A stretch of DNA of 64,000 nucleotides from an uncultured Christensenellaceae bacterium (GCA_944376205.1 CALWBV010000005.1:1-64000); one strand, 5' to 3'; positions 17,626-27,899 are shown, numbered from the stretch's first letter. The notes: generated by a model from the sequence alone, not told the origin. Translations and numbers: made by a program.

Positions 17626-18563
17626 TGCAAGATACTTTTGAAATGAGAGAGATATACTGTCAATCTCTTATAGAAGCGGCAAAGACAAACAAAAATATAG
17701 TGGTAGTAGAAGCCGACCTTATGAACTGTATCAAGACGGGACCTTTCAAAAAAGAATTCCCCGACAGATTCTTCAATGTAGGTATTGCCGAAGCAAACAT
17801 GGTAGGCATATCCGCAGGACTCGCAACTTGCGGCAAGATTCCCTTCTGTTCGTCATTCGGTACGTTTGCTACGAGAAGATGTTTCGATCAGGTATTTATA
17901 AGCGTTGCTTACAGCAAACAAAACGTTAAAATAGTAGGTACCGATCCCGGCATCTGTGCAGAAATCAACGGCGGTACGCATATGCCTCTCGAAGACATGG
18001 GCATTATGAGAGGTATCCCTCAAATGCTCTGCGTAGAACCTACCGACAGCGTTATGCTCAAAGCGCTTATGCCTCAAATCATCGACTATAAAGGCGCAAC
18101 TTACATAAGATTGCAAAGAAAAAAGGCAGAAACCGTTTATAGCGAAGGCGAAAAGTTCGATCTCTTCAAAGCAAAGAAAATCGCCTCCGGCAAGGACGCT
18201 ACGATTATCGCTTCGGGCATTATGGTAAGCAAAGCCGTAGAAGCACGTGAAGAACTCAAAAATCAAGGTTACGACGTAGGTATTCTCAACGTATTCACTT
18301 GGAAGCCTATCGACGAACAGGCAATTATTGAATGTGCAAACGAAAGCGGCGCAATAGTCGTTGCCGAAAACCACAACGTTCACAACGGACTTTACAGCGC
18401 TGTATCCGAAGTAATCGTCGCAAACAAGCCCGTACCTATGGAAAGCGTAGCCGTAATGGACGAATTCGGAGAAGTAGGCAAAATGCCCTATCTCTCCAAG
18501 AAATTCCACCTTACCAAAGAGGATATCGTAGAAAAAACTCTCAAGGCTATCAAGAGAAAATAA
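17625..18563 (+). CDS. Transketolase, C-terminal subunit
   Basis: This 312-residue protein carries the pyrimidine-binding and C-terminal domains that complete the split transketolase. The catalytic Glu block VGIAEANMVGISAGLA lies at about 50-65, followed by PFCSSFGTFATRR and DPGICAEINGGTHMPLEDMGIMR. The C-terminal domain (about 190-312) has VVAENHNVHNGLYSAV. It is translated from a start overlapping the first subunit. A terminator at 18601-18627 ends the operon. Confidence 0.93.
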   Translation: MQDTFEMREIYCQSLIEAAKTNKNIVVVEADLMNCIKTGPFKKEFPDRFFNVGIAEANMVGISAGLATCGKIPFCSSFGTFATRRCFDQVFISVAYSKQNVKIVGTDPGICAEINGGTHMPLEDMGIMRGIPQMLCVEPTDSVMLKALMPQIIDYKGATYIRLQRKKAETVYSEGEKFDLFKAKKIASGKDATIIASGIMVSKAVEAREELKNQGYDVGILNVFTWKPIDEQAIIECANESGAIVVAENHNVHNGLYSAVSEVIVANKPVPMESVAVMDEFGEVGKMPYLSKKFHLTKEDIVEKTLKAIKRK

Positions 18564-18600
18564 TTATTCTCTCTATACCGTATCTGTATAAAAAATTAAA

Positions 18601-18627
18601 CGCACTTCTCTAAAGAGGTGCGTTTTT
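18601..18627 (+). terminator. Terminator of transketolase operon
   Basis: CGCACTTC pairs with GAGGTGCG (one wobble pair) and is followed by five T. Confidence 0.8.
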
Positions 18628-18758
18628 GTATACCTTTATTTTTTCTTATTTTATTGCGACTTGAACATTATAAAAAAGAATTATTCCCTTTTACATCTCT
18701 CAATAAAAAATACCTTTATGCTTAACGGTAATAACGGCGTTTTTATGCAACCTTCAAA

Positions 18759-19934
18759 TCAGAAATTTGCACTCTTGTAGACTTCGTAAAGCGCTTTTTC
18801 GTCAAGCTGACTGAATTCTCCGACCACTCTGGAGCGATTGCGGGAACATTTATTCGCAAGAGTTTTTAAGGTTTCTTCGCTCTGCACTCCCTTAAGGTCT
18901 TTAAGACTTACGGGCATATCGAGACTTGCAAAATAATTTTCGGTAGCTTTTATTCCCTTAAGTGCGGTCTCCCTGTCGTCGCCGTCTATTCTCCATACGT
19001 TGTTGGCATATCTTATAAACCTCTTTATGTCTTTATCCATCACGTACCTTGCCCAGTGCCCCCACATTGCCGACAGACTTGCGCCGTGCGCTACGTCAAA
19101 CATGGCACTCAATTCGTGTCCGAGTTGGTGTACGGCAAATTCTCTGCCCCCGCCGAGACCCGTGAGATTATTGTGTGAAAGACTGCCCGCCCACATAAGT
19201 TCGCTCATACTTTCGTAATCGCAATTTTCGTAAGCGCGCCTGCCGTATTCTATAACTGTACGCAACAGACTTTCGCTTATGCCGTCCGTCATGGCGTTTG
19301 ACTGTAATTCGGGGCGATAGAAATATCTGTCGAGAGTATGCATCATTATATCGACGACTCCGCACGCAATCTGATACTTTGGCAAAGACAGCGCAAATTC
19401 AGGATTCATTATTGCAAACGAGCATACAAACTTGTCGCTGGAGTGTCCCCTCTTGTCGCTCAAAAAATCGTTGGTAAGCACGGCGCTGTCGCTCGTCTCG
19501 CTTCCTGCGGCGGGTATAGTGAGAATACAACCAACTTTGAGTGCATGCGTTTCTTTTATTTTATAACACCATATATCCCAAAGATTGCCGTCATTGACAG
19601 CACCGATAGCGATTGCCTTTGCGGTATCTATCACGCTGCCGCCGCCTATTGCAAGCATGCAGTCGGGATTGAACTCTTTTGCCTTCTCAACTCCCTTCAG
19701 TACGTGCGAATAACGGGGATTTGCCTGTACTCCTTTGAACAGACAATACTCAACTGAAATACTTTTTAGAATATTTATTACTTTATCCAAAAGTCCGTTT
19801 TTTTCTATCCTGTCCGAACCGTAACAAATCATTATTCTCTTTGCGTTGAGTTTGTCGAGTTCGACGGGCAAAGCGTTCAAAGCGTCTTTGCCGAAGTTTA
19901 TAGAGGTGGGTATTGAAAACTTAAAATCTCTCAT
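18759..19934 (-). CDS. Iron-containing alcohol dehydrogenase
   Basis: This 391-residue enzyme belongs to the group III (iron/zinc-dependent) alcohol dehydrogenases, closest in look to butanol dehydrogenase/YqhD. The NAD(P)-binding GGGSVIDTAKA lies at about 97-107. Metal ligands are in CGVVDIMMHTLDRY (Asp and His, about 192-205) and in VHQLGHELSAMFDVAHG (two His, about 265-281). It would reduce an aldehyde such as butyraldehyde during fermentation. The start follows AAAGGAGAAAGC and overlaps the HAD gene by four bases, so the pair is one operon. Confidence 0.88.
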   Translation of the reverse strand: MRDFKFSIPTSINFGKDALNALPVELDKLNAKRIMICYGSDRIEKNGLLDKVINILKSISVEYCLFKGVQANPRYSHVLKGVEKAKEFNPDCMLAIGGGSVIDTAKAIAIGAVNDGNLWDIWCYKIKETHALKVGCILTIPAAGSETSDSAVLTNDFLSDKRGHSSDKFVCSFAIMNPEFALSLPKYQIACGVVDIMMHTLDRYFYRPELQSNAMTDGISESLLRTVIEYGRRAYENCDYESMSELMWAGSLSHNNLTGLGGGREFAVHQLGHELSAMFDVAHGASLSAMWGHWARYVMDKDIKRFIRYANNVWRIDGDDRETALKGIKATENYFASLDMPVSLKDLKGVQSEETLKTLANKCSRNRSRVVGEFSQLDEKALYEVYKSANF

Positions 19935-20641
19935 GCTTTCTCCTTTTGCTTAAGTCTGTCTATAAGATCGATAAGTTCACGGTAATTTTTTACGGCGTAA
20001 TCGGGGACGACTTCTTTTATCGGTTTGTTTTCTCTGTTGAAAAGAATAGTACTTATACCGCTGTTGATTCCTCCCTGTATATCCGAACTCAACGAATCGC
20101 CTATGATATAAAGATCGTCTTTGTCTGTCTTGCCTATATCGTTGAGTACATAATCGAAGAAATCCTTGTTCGGTTTCTGAAAACCTATCTCCTGCGATAT
20201 ATAGAGTTTTTTGAAATATCTGTCGAGACGGGTGTTTTTCATGCGTAGTTTTTGTGTGCGGGTTACGCCGTTGGTAATACAATAAAGATCGTTGTCCTTT
20301 GAAACTCTTGCCAAAAAAGCTCTCGCTCCTCGTATAATGCAAGTACTCTTTGCCACATTTTCTCTGTATGCGTCACCTACCTCGACTACGTCCTGCCCCT
20401 TGATTGAGAATTTATCGAAAAGCTCGTAAAAACGGGTATAGAAAATCTCTTCTCGGGTGATCTCTCCTCTTTCAAACATGTCCCACATGCGCCTGTTTAT
20501 CCTCTTGAATTCAAGCGCTATCGCTTGTCCGTCGCCAAGTGAATAATCTTGCGCTAGCTTGCATACCGCCTCGTATTCGCTGCGGTTAAAGTCGAGAATC
20601 GTATCGTCTGCGTCTATCAATAGAGTAAGTCTTCTTGCCAT
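19931..20641 (-). CDS. HAD phosphatase, YjjG-type nucleotidase
   Basis: This 236-residue HAD-superfamily hydrolase has motif I DADDTILDF (10-18, nucleophile Asp10), motif II ITNG, motif III Lys in QKPNKDFF and motif IV IIGDSLSSDIQGG. The combination with a helical cap matches the YjjG group, which dephosphorylates pyrimidine nucleoside monophosphates, including non-canonical ones. The natural role is nucleotide-pool cleaning, but HAD substrate prediction is uncertain. No ribosome site precedes the ATG; instead a promoter ends six bases upstream, predicting a leaderless mRNA. It overlaps the alcohol dehydrogenase gene, an unexplained pairing. Confidence 0.82.
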   Translation of the reverse strand: MARRLTLLIDADDTILDFNRSEYEAVCKLAQDYSLGDGQAIALEFKRINRRMWDMFERGEITREEIFYTRFYELFDKFSIKGQDVVEVGDAYRENVAKSTCIIRGARAFLARVSKDNDLYCITNGVTRTQKLRMKNTRLDRYFKKLYISQEIGFQKPNKDFFDYVLNDIGKTDKDDLYIIGDSLSSDIQGGINSGISTILFNRENKPIKEVVPDYAVKNYRELIDLIDRLKQKEKA

Positions 20642-20647
20642 AAATCA

Positions 20648-20676
20648 ATAATACCACTATCTTCAAAAATTTTCAA
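20648..20676 (-). promoter_or_regulatory. Promoter predicting a leaderless mRNA
   Basis: On the minus strand TTGAAA (20671-20676), 17 bases, TATTAT (20648-20653) and then six bases lead to the ATG at 20641. Transcription should begin at the start codon. Confidence 0.6.
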
Positions 20677-20802
20677 CTGCAGTGTACAAACATATTCCAT
20701 AGCGGCTTTAACAGTTGTATCAAAATAAACCTCTGTCACAGTTTCGGTAAATATCGCTTCTCCGATATTACTTTTTCGGGGCTTCGGCTTTTTGCATATA
20801 AA

Positions 20803-20830
20803 ATTGCCGCACGCTGATGCATACGGCAAT
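20803..20830 (-). terminator. Likely terminator of the ABC operon
   Basis: ATTGCCG pairs with CGGCAAT around a 14-base loop containing a smaller GCA/TGC stem. Read on the minus strand it is followed by TTTAT. Confidence 0.5.
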
Positions 20831-20910
20831 ATTTGAGATTAATATTATATGTTTAAGATTTGCAAGCGCTATGATATTTTAATTTATCTGCAAAACTTAT
20901 CTCGTTTATC

Positions 20911-23220
20911 TTATGCATCATACTTTGCGAGTATCTGCACGGGCGTTTTTCTCAAGAATCGCAACATAGGTATAAAGGAAATCAAAAGCATGCAAGCGCC
21001 TATACCGAACATTGATGCAAAATACAGCCATAACGGGAAATACATACCCGTGCCGTCAGACAGCGAAATTATCGGTATGCCTATCAAAACATATACGGAT
21101 ATCACGCACAAGAGTACCATCGCCAACGACTCCACAAAGAATTTGAATACAATGTTTCCCGTCGACACCCCGATCGCTCTGTAAAGACCGATTTCCTTTG
21201 TTTTCGTAGACATTGAAGCATAAAACATAAAGAATGTCGCCAACAGCATGATTCCGATAAGTATAGCGTCGATTATAAGCCATACTTTGATATTACTCTT
21301 TATCATATCCAATTCCATCTCGTACACGATATATCTTGTGTATACTCTGCCTGCAAATCCGTTGGCCATGAGCACTTCGGAAAGTTCTTTCACGTCATCC
21401 GTAACGATATGCAATTCTTCATTGGTGTCGAATCTGTCGGCAATCGCACGCAATTCTTTTTCGTTGATCGTATAATCCGTTACCTTGTCCGACTCTTTTA
21501 CGGTAAATTCTTTTCCGTAAATCGTCTTTGTATCGGAAAACTTGTAACCTGTGGGAACAAGTACTTCGTTGTCTTTTGCCTCAACATTGAAATAGGTGTC
21601 GGGAATATAATCAAAAGCCGTACTGCAACACAACAAATCGTTGACATACAGAAAACAGTCGTCACCTCTTACCACACCGACAATTTTAACTTGCTGACTG
21701 CCGAATAAGGCGTATGAATTATAAAGAAGCTCATAACCTTTTCCGTTGATTTGCGAACTGTTCAACCATGCTGCCAGCAATTTGTCTGCCAATCCTTTAC
21801 TGATTACGACTTTGTTGTAGGCGTCCAAATCCTCTTCGGTACCGTAAAGCCACTTCATATCGTAGACTTCTGCAATATCCATGCAAGCAAACCCTACACT
21901 CTTTGATATATTGGAAGAAATAGTTTCGAATCCCGAAATATTCATACTCAGCATAGTAAACATATCGAGAACGCTCTCATATCTGACGTCAAAACCTTTT
22001 TCCGCAATGATTTTGTCTATTGCTTTTTTATTTTCAGCGTCGTCTATTCTTACCGTAACAACATTAGGACTGATTTCGTCTCCGAATGTCTCGTAGCGAT
22101 GAATATTGGCACCCAACACTCCTGTAAGAAAAATCACGCCTATCATAAACAAAAATACGGATACGGTAAAAAGCATCATGCGCTTTTTCTTGCTGAATAC
22201 TGATTTTAAGCCTTCCGCAAAAGATTTTCTAAATGAAAATACCGCACCTGTCTTGCCCGTCTCGACGTTGCCGAGAAACTTTATTGCCCCGTATGTCTTG
22301 ACACGCTGTTCTTCGTAAAATTCTTTTTCCGTCTTATCGACAAATTTAACCTCCGACTTATCGTCGACGAATTTAACGGAAGAATCGTCCGTCTTGAGAT
22401 AAATTTTACCGTTTTCGTTGACAAGAATAAGATTTACATCGGCAGCTTCACCGTAATAAACAATGTTTACGCCTTGCGTTTTAAGCTGACTTTTTTTCTT
22501 GTCGCCGAGAAAAATCCTTGTCTTGTCACTTGTCTCTTGCGATATATTTGCTCCCTCACTCAAGTTTTCGACCTTGCCGTCTTTTATCTCTATTACGCTG
22601 TCGGCATACTTGTCTATAAGGTCACCTTCGTGCGTTACCACTATTACAAGACAGTTGCCGCTCATCGCCTTCAAAAGATCCATTACTATGCGTGTATTTA
22701 TCTCGTCGAGATTTCCCGTAGGCTCGTCGGCAAGTATTATCTTCGCTCCCTTGACCATTGCGCGCGCTATCGCCACTCTCTGTTGCTGTCCGCCAGATAG
22801 CGTCGTGATATTACGCTTGAAATAATCTCGCATACCGACGTTGTCTAACGCCGTCATAACTCTGTCAAATATCGTTTCTTCGTCTTTGACGCCGACTGTG
22901 CGTAAGCCCTGCGCTACATTCTGATATACGTCTAGTCGCTCGTCCAATAAATAGTTTTGGAAGATATACCCGATATTCTCTATTCTGTATTTATCGTCCA
23001 CGGACTTTTTGTAGACGTTTCCGTCCATGATGATCTCGCCGCCGTCGAATTTGTCGAGTCCGCCGAGTGCATTCATGAGCGTTGTCTTACCCGAACCGCT
23101 GGCGCCGTATATCGCTACAAGTCCCTTCTCGGGAAATTCCACGCTTACGTCGTTTATCGCTCTTACTTCGTTGGATTTGTTTTTGTTGAAAATCTTGAGA
23201 AGATTATTTATCTTTATCAT
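20911..23220 (-). CDS. ABC transporter, fused ATPase-permease (MacB/FtsX type)
   Basis: This 769-residue protein combines an N-terminal ATPase and a C-terminal FtsX/MacB-type permease. The ATPase (about 1-225) has Walker A GASGSGKTT, signature [15 protein letters not shown] and Walker B ILADEPTGNLD. A linker of about 110 residues precedes the first membrane helix at about 345-370. An extracytoplasmic domain of about 270 residues follows, then three helices at about 640-760. Such transporters act on lipoproteins, peptides or antibiotics at the membrane by mechanotransmission, not bulk transport. It overlaps the upstream gene by four bases, so the two probably form a heterodimer. No sensor kinase is adjacent. 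Confidence 0.88.
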   Translation of the reverse strand: MIKINNLLKIFNKNKSNEVRAINDVSVEFPEKGLVAIYGASGSGKTTLMNALGGLDKFDGGEIIMDGNVYKKSVDDKYRIENIGYIFQNYLLDERLDVYQNVAQGLRTVGVKDEETIFDRVMTALDNVGMRDYFKRNITTLSGGQQQRVAIARAMVKGAKIILADEPTGNLDEINTRIVMDLLKAMSGNCLVIVVTHEGDLIDKYADSVIEIKDGKVENLSEGANISQETSDKTRIFLGDKKKSQLKTQGVNIVYYGEAADVNLILVNENGKIYLKTDDSSVKFVDDKSEVKFVDKTEKEFYEEQRVKTYGAIKFLGNVETGKTGAVFSFRKSFAEGLKSVFSKKKRMMLFTVSVFLFMIGVIFLTGVLGANIHRYETFGDEISPNVVTVRIDDAENKKAIDKIIAEKGFDVRYESVLDMFTMLSMNISGFETISSNISKSVGFACMDIAEVYDMKWLYGTEEDLDAYNKVVISKGLADKLLAAWLNSSQINGKGYELLYNSYALFGSQQVKIVGVVRGDDCFLYVNDLLCCSTAFDYIPDTYFNVEAKDNEVLVPTGYKFSDTKTIYGKEFTVKESDKVTDYTINEKELRAIADRFDTNEELHIVTDDVKELSEVLMANGFAGRVYTRYIVYEMELDMIKSNIKVWLIIDAILIGIMLLATFFMFYASMSTKTKEIGLYRAIGVSTGNIVFKFFVESLAMVLLCVISVYVLIGIPIISLSDGTGMYFPLWLYFASMFGIGACMLLISFIPMLRFLRKTPVQILAKYDA

Positions 23221-25490
23221 TTGTTTACCCTCCTCAATCCTTTCTTAATTTTGTTTCTGTATATGAGTCTGTTATATGACGCCGCAAGTATGAGAAGTAT
23301 TGTCAGCATTCCCAACATTATCATTATCACTCCGCTCCATCCTATAAAGCTTATCACTACCCCGAAAGGAGCCATGTACAAAAATAATATAAACGCTACC
23401 GACAAAATAATAGCCGGGATAAGCGCAATCATAAGCTGCACGTAAGTAGAAGACTTGACTACCGAATCGGATATGCCCATTGTTCTGAACACGGATATAT
23501 CCTTTTTGCCTATAGTCATCAGTTTCATAAGAGTAACAACCACGACAAGCGAAATGGTAACCGAAAAGACGATACTTATAAGTGTAGTGCTTATAAAGTT
23601 GATGAACTTTTGCTGAATAGTCAAATCGCTCATTGCGTTGATATCGGCGGCTTTCAAAACGCTGTAACCGTCTTTTGTCATCTTTTCTATAGCTTTATCG
23701 GCTTGTTTGTCATTTTCAAACATCAAAGACACCTGTTGGCTGCTTTGAGTCGTCAATTCGTTGAATAATTCGGGATTCAGACTGATAACTATAGAACTTC
23801 TTGAAAACAGTTTTGAAACAACGGGCTTCAAATCGGCATTATATTCCAAATCCTCAAAAGTAAACCAAGTTTGTCTTCCGCCGGTAACACATATTCCCTG
23901 CCAATCTCTTATACGTGCGTTTGTCTGAGCCACTTTGCCTTCGAGATCGTAGTCTATTCTCAAACTCACGTATTCGTCTCGATATGGTATCTTATATCCC
24001 GATAAAAACCAGTCGTCTGACGACGAAGTATCTTGTTCTCTGCCTTCAATGTTATATACATAACCTGACAAATTGGGCAAACCCAACCTTATCAATCGTG
24101 TATAATAATCGTAACCTTCGGGCGTAAGATATATTCCGACAGGCTGTCTGTTGTCCACGTACAAATCTATACCTACGACGGTATATTCCATGCCCTGATT
24201 GCTTCCCCTAACCCCTGGAATTTCATCCAGCAAAATAATCGTTTCGCCCAAGCTGTAATCGTTTGCGAGATTATAGGGCACTTTGAGTGCGACTTCGTCG
24301 GGACGTGAAGGCAATCTGCCTTTGTTGACTTTTTTGCCTACTGTCAATTCCATTGTTATACTGCTTGGGAAATTGACATCCTGATTGGGTTTTACGTATT
24401 GAGCCTGGATATCGAGGTAAGTATCGTGCATGATATAGTATTCCGCCCCGTACTTCTTACATAACTCGTCAGCGTCTTCATAAGTATATCCGCTGCTAGT
24501 CGATGCCGCCACCATTACTCTGCCTTCCAAAGCATTTACTCTCATGACAGATGTATAAAACTTCATATTGCTGACCATGGATATCGCCAAAATAATTCCG
24601 CTCAAAGCAATAAACAAAATAAGCGAAATCAAAATATTTTGCTTGGGACGGGTACTAAATCTTTTCCACCCCAGCACTATTTTATCTCTGAAATCCGATA
24701 ACCTTTCTTTTTTTGAATAGTTCTCTCTTTTGAGACGTTTTTTGAATACGTATTGTTTTTCTTTTTCGTATTTGTCGTCGCTTTCTTTATAATATTCGAC
24801 GCTTTCTGCTTTTTGGAAAACTTCGTCGCTCTCCACTCCGCCGTCGAATATCCTTATATGACGAGTGGCGTATTCCTTGATGTCTTCGTAATTGTGCGTT
24901 ACCACTATGACAAGTTTGTCTTCGGATATCTCTTTCAACAGTGCCATTATGCTCTTTGCATTTGCGCTGTCCAGATTTCCCGTCGGTTCGTCTGCCAATA
25001 TTATAGGACTGTCCTTTGCTATCGCTCTCGCTATTACCGTGCGTTGCTTCTCGCCGCCCGACAACTTTACGCCTTTTGTCTTGAGCCTTCCCTCAAGTCC
25101 GACTTTCTTGGCTATATCCAACGCACGCTGTTTTCTCTCTTTAAGATCCTTTATCGATGTCAGCGCAAATTCTATATTCTCCAGTACCGTGAAACTCTCT
25201 AATATGTTGTAATCTTGAAAAATAAACGATATGTACTTGGATACGTATTCGTCCCAATCTGCCTTTGCATAGTGCGAAGTAGACCTTCCTTCTATATAAA
25301 GTTCTCCTTCTTCAAAACTGTCCAGTCCGCCTATAACGTTGAGAAGCGTAGTTTTACCGCTGCCCGACTTTCCCGTTACGGCGACAAACTCTCCTTTTTC
25401 AAACGACAGATTTACTTTGCGTATGCCGACGGATGCGTTGTCGGCACTCATGTAAATCTTGCCGATATCCTGTAATTTCAAAAATGCCAT
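23217..25490 (-). CDS. ABC transporter, fused ATPase-permease (partner)
   Basis: This 757-residue protein has the same layout as its downstream partner. The ATPase (about 1-230) has Walker A GKSGSGKTTLL, signature LSGGEKQRTVIARAI and Walker B ILADEPTGNLDS; a basic linker, one membrane helix near 290-315, an extracytoplasmic domain and three helices at about 640-745 follow. The start at 25490 is chosen because it follows GAGGAGAGAATTT; an upstream TTG at 25505 lies inside that ribosome site. The pair is probably a two-subunit export or defence complex in the outer leaflet; the substrate is unknown. Confidence 0.88.
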   Translation of the reverse strand: MAFLKLQDIGKIYMSADNASVGIRKVNLSFEKGEFVAVTGKSGSGKTTLLNVIGGLDSFEEGELYIEGRSTSHYAKADWDEYVSKYISFIFQDYNILESFTVLENIEFALTSIKDLKERKQRALDIAKKVGLEGRLKTKGVKLSGGEKQRTVIARAIAKDSPIILADEPTGNLDSANAKSIMALLKEISEDKLVIVVTHNYEDIKEYATRHIRIFDGGVESDEVFQKAESVEYYKESDDKYEKEKQYVFKKRLKRENYSKKERLSDFRDKIVLGWKRFSTRPKQNILISLILFIALSGIILAISMVSNMKFYTSVMRVNALEGRVMVAASTSSGYTYEDADELCKKYGAEYYIMHDTYLDIQAQYVKPNQDVNFPSSITMELTVGKKVNKGRLPSRPDEVALKVPYNLANDYSLGETIILLDEIPGVRGSNQGMEYTVVGIDLYVDNRQPVGIYLTPEGYDYYTRLIRLGLPNLSGYVYNIEGREQDTSSSDDWFLSGYKIPYRDEYVSLRIDYDLEGKVAQTNARIRDWQGICVTGGRQTWFTFEDLEYNADLKPVVSKLFSRSSIVISLNPELFNELTTQSSQQVSLMFENDKQADKAIEKMTKDGYSVLKAADINAMSDLTIQQKFINFISTTLISIVFSVTISLVVVVTLMKLMTIGKKDISVFRTMGISDSVVKSSTYVQLMIALIPAIILSVAFILFLYMAPFGVVISFIGWSGVIMIMLGMLTILLILAASYNRLIYRNKIKKGLRRVNK

Positions 25491-25609
25491 AAATTCTCTC
25501 CTCAACTTATCATAGCATATATTTTTCTAATTATCAATACCCTTCTTTATAACAAACTAACGCAGATATTAGTAATACACCTCTGAATAGGTTTTGTATC
25601 GCTTTATGA

Positions 25610-25640
25610 AAAAAAGGACGGTAATAATCCGTCCTTTTTT
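25610..25640. terminator. Intrinsic terminator after NSS symporter gene
   Basis: A perfect 12-bp stem AAAAAAGGACGG/CCGTCCTTTTTT with a seven-base loop works for the minus-strand symporter and could also stop plus-strand readthrough. Confidence 0.85.
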
Positions 25641-25666
25641 AACTATTCGATTTTAAGCAAACATTT

Positions 25667-27421
25667 TTATTTTGCCTGTGCCTTCTTGGTCGAAGTCTTC
25701 TTTACTGTCTTTGCCGCAGATTCGCAATTTGCATCGACTGATTCTTCTTTTGTTTCACTGTCGGCTGTAACTTCGATATTCTTAACGGTCTCTTGTACGC
25801 TATCGTCAAGCGAGGTTACGTCCGCATCGCCTGCCTGCTCGCTTTGAGCTTTCTGCGCTTCTTCTGCGTCGAGTTCTTCCCATGTCTTGAATTTCTGGTT
25901 CGCATGCCAAGCAAGCGCTCTCAACAAAGGCACATGCTTCGTAAGGAATTGAATAATAAATCCGGAAATGAATGCAAGGAACGTTATGACCCAACCGATT
26001 ATGTTTGCATACAAAGGATATCCGCCGTAAAGTCCGCCGTTTTTGATAAGCGCATAGATATTCCATACCGTAAGTCCGAACAATGCCACAGGTGCAATTA
26101 CCATTATAGCCGAATAGAACCAGAATGCAGGCATCTTGATCTTTTTGGTATTTTTGTTGATTTCGGTAAGAACTTTTTTGGGCTTGAAAAACCAACCTAC
26201 GAGGATACATTCGAGTACGCCTACTATGAGCAAATTATATTGGTTTGTCCAATTGTCAACGATATCCAACCAAGCTACGCCCGATCCCGTCATATATATT
26301 ACGGAGATAACTGCCGCAACGAGAATTACTGTAATAGTCGTCTTTTTCTTGCTTATTCCGTATTTGTCTGAAATACTTGCCGATATACCTTCGACTATCG
26401 AGAATGCCGAGTCGATAGTAAGCGTAATGAGCATCATATAGAAGATAAATCCGAATACTGCATTTATCCAACCTACGTCGGTTAGCTGAACGATTGCCAT
26501 AGGATAGATGAGGAATGCCGTAGAAATACCTGATGCCGACATATCGTCTACCGTCATACCGCAACCGTACATGGTAGTAAACAAAACTATACCCGAAAGC
26601 ACGCTCGTCAAGAAGTCGCTTACGGCGATAATCATAACGTCCTCAACAATGTTTGACTTGTCGTCGAGGAAGGAACCGTATGCTATCATTATAGCCATCA
26701 TTATAGACAAACTGTAAAAGGCTTGTCCTATTGCGTCAACCCAAATCGTAGGCTCCTTGAAAGCTTCGAATTTAGGAACGAACAATGCCTTCATAGCCGC
26801 ACCGGTATTTCCCATCGTAAAGCCTCTGATTGCAAGAATAACAAGCAAAATTACAGGAATGAATACCGTATATTTAACGACTTTTGACACCGAACTTGCA
26901 CCGTCTTTGATACAATAATAAATTGCAACCCAAGCAATCGCAAGACTCAAAAGCAAGAGTACGGGAATTTGACTGCCCTGTCCAAAAAGCGAGGTGCCCC
27001 AAGTGGTATTGATTGAATTTTCCCAAAGATGTTGAGCTTGATCCACGCCTGTCGAAGTGCCTGTCATAGCGGCAAACTTAAAGCTCAAAAGCGCCATGAG
27101 AATTACCCATGCAAATACAGCTGCATAATATGTTACTATAACAAAAGCGTTGGCAGTAGCTGCCCAACCGATATATTCGCCGCCCTTTCTCAATCCTTTG
27201 AGCGCAACGGGCGAACCCGCTTTCATTTTTCTGCCTATAGACAGTTCCATCATAAGCAAAGGCATACCGATAAGGACCATCGCTATGATGTAAGCAAACA
27301 GAAATGCACCGCCGCCGTGTTTAGCAGCGAGACCGGGGAAACGCCATGCGTTGCCGAGACCTACGGCAGAACCGATAGACGCAAGAATAAACGTAAACCT
27401 TGAAGGCCACTTGTCTCTCAT
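25667..27421 (-). CDS. Neurotransmitter:sodium symporter family transporter
   Basis: This 584-residue membrane protein has about eleven to twelve helices and the NSS hallmark at the start of helix 1, SAVGLGNAWRFPGLAAKHGGGAF at residues 17-39 (unwound sodium and substrate site), followed by MPLLMMELSIGRK. Bacterial relatives (LeuT, TnaT, MhsT) import amino acids with sodium. The last 75 residues are an acidic then Lys/Ala-rich tail (ending KKTSTKKAQAK) not seen in LeuT. The start lies ten bases after AGGAG. It is monocistronic. The amino acid substrate cannot be read from sequence. Confidence 0.9.
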   Translation of the reverse strand: MRDKWPSRFTFILASIGSAVGLGNAWRFPGLAAKHGGGAFLFAYIIAMVLIGMPLLMMELSIGRKMKAGSPVALKGLRKGGEYIGWAATANAFVIVTYYAAVFAWVILMALLSFKFAAMTGTSTGVDQAQHLWENSINTTWGTSLFGQGSQIPVLLLLSLAIAWVAIYYCIKDGASSVSKVVKYTVFIPVILLVILAIRGFTMGNTGAAMKALFVPKFEAFKEPTIWVDAIGQAFYSLSIMMAIMIAYGSFLDDKSNIVEDVMIIAVSDFLTSVLSGIVLFTTMYGCGMTVDDMSASGISTAFLIYPMAIVQLTDVGWINAVFGFIFYMMLITLTIDSAFSIVEGISASISDKYGISKKKTTITVILVAAVISVIYMTGSGVAWLDIVDNWTNQYNLLIVGVLECILVGWFFKPKKVLTEINKNTKKIKMPAFWFYSAIMVIAPVALFGLTVWNIYALIKNGGLYGGYPLYANIIGWVITFLAFISGFIIQFLTKHVPLLRALAWHANQKFKTWEELDAEEAQKAQSEQAGDADVTSLDDSVQETVKNIEVTADSETKEESVDANCESAAKTVKKTSTKKAQAK

Positions 27422-27899
27422 TTTTCTAACTCCTACTGATATGATTTTTACAATCTATCAAACAATACTTAAAAGATAAGCTTAATTAAGTATTTATACT
27501 CAATAAGTATATCGTAAAAACAAAGCATTATTAAATAAACCGTATTAACAATACTTTTTAATTTTATAATATTTTTACATTATTTACAAGCATTTTATAC
27601 AAATAAACAGATATATGGCATAATTTAAGACATGTTTTTGATTTATCAAAAATTTTTTGGGATAAAAATAAACTAACCTCACAATTGCACCTGCATACCG
27701 CATCCTGTTTTCTGTATTTTGGCTACTGTATTCAGTTTTGACATTGAGCATAAAATTTATATATAAAGCTATATAAATACCGGCATTAATAACCTTTATA
27801 ATATAAAAACTCCGACATCATATATCGTATATCAAGCAAAATTATAATATGGCATAAAAAAAGGCGCCGAAAGCGCCTTTTATATTGCGAATTTGATGA
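27422..27899. other. AT-rich intergenic region
   Basis: About 480 bases separate the NSS gene (reading away to the left) from the rubredoxin terminator. It contains a plus-strand TTGACA at 27738-27743 with TATAAA 18 bases later but no gene downstream of it on that strand until 28167. I see no ORF or structured RNA that I can support. Confidence 0.4.
27860..27880 (-). terminator. Terminator of rubredoxin gene
   Basis: AAAGGCGC/GCGCCTTT with a CGAAA loop is followed on the minus strand by a run of U. Confidence 0.85.

Noticed and set aside
20617-20829. A 70-codon frame on the minus strand upstream of the HAD gene
   Set aside because: It runs through the hairpin at 20803-20830 and the HAD promoter, has no ribosome site and its product resembles nothing.
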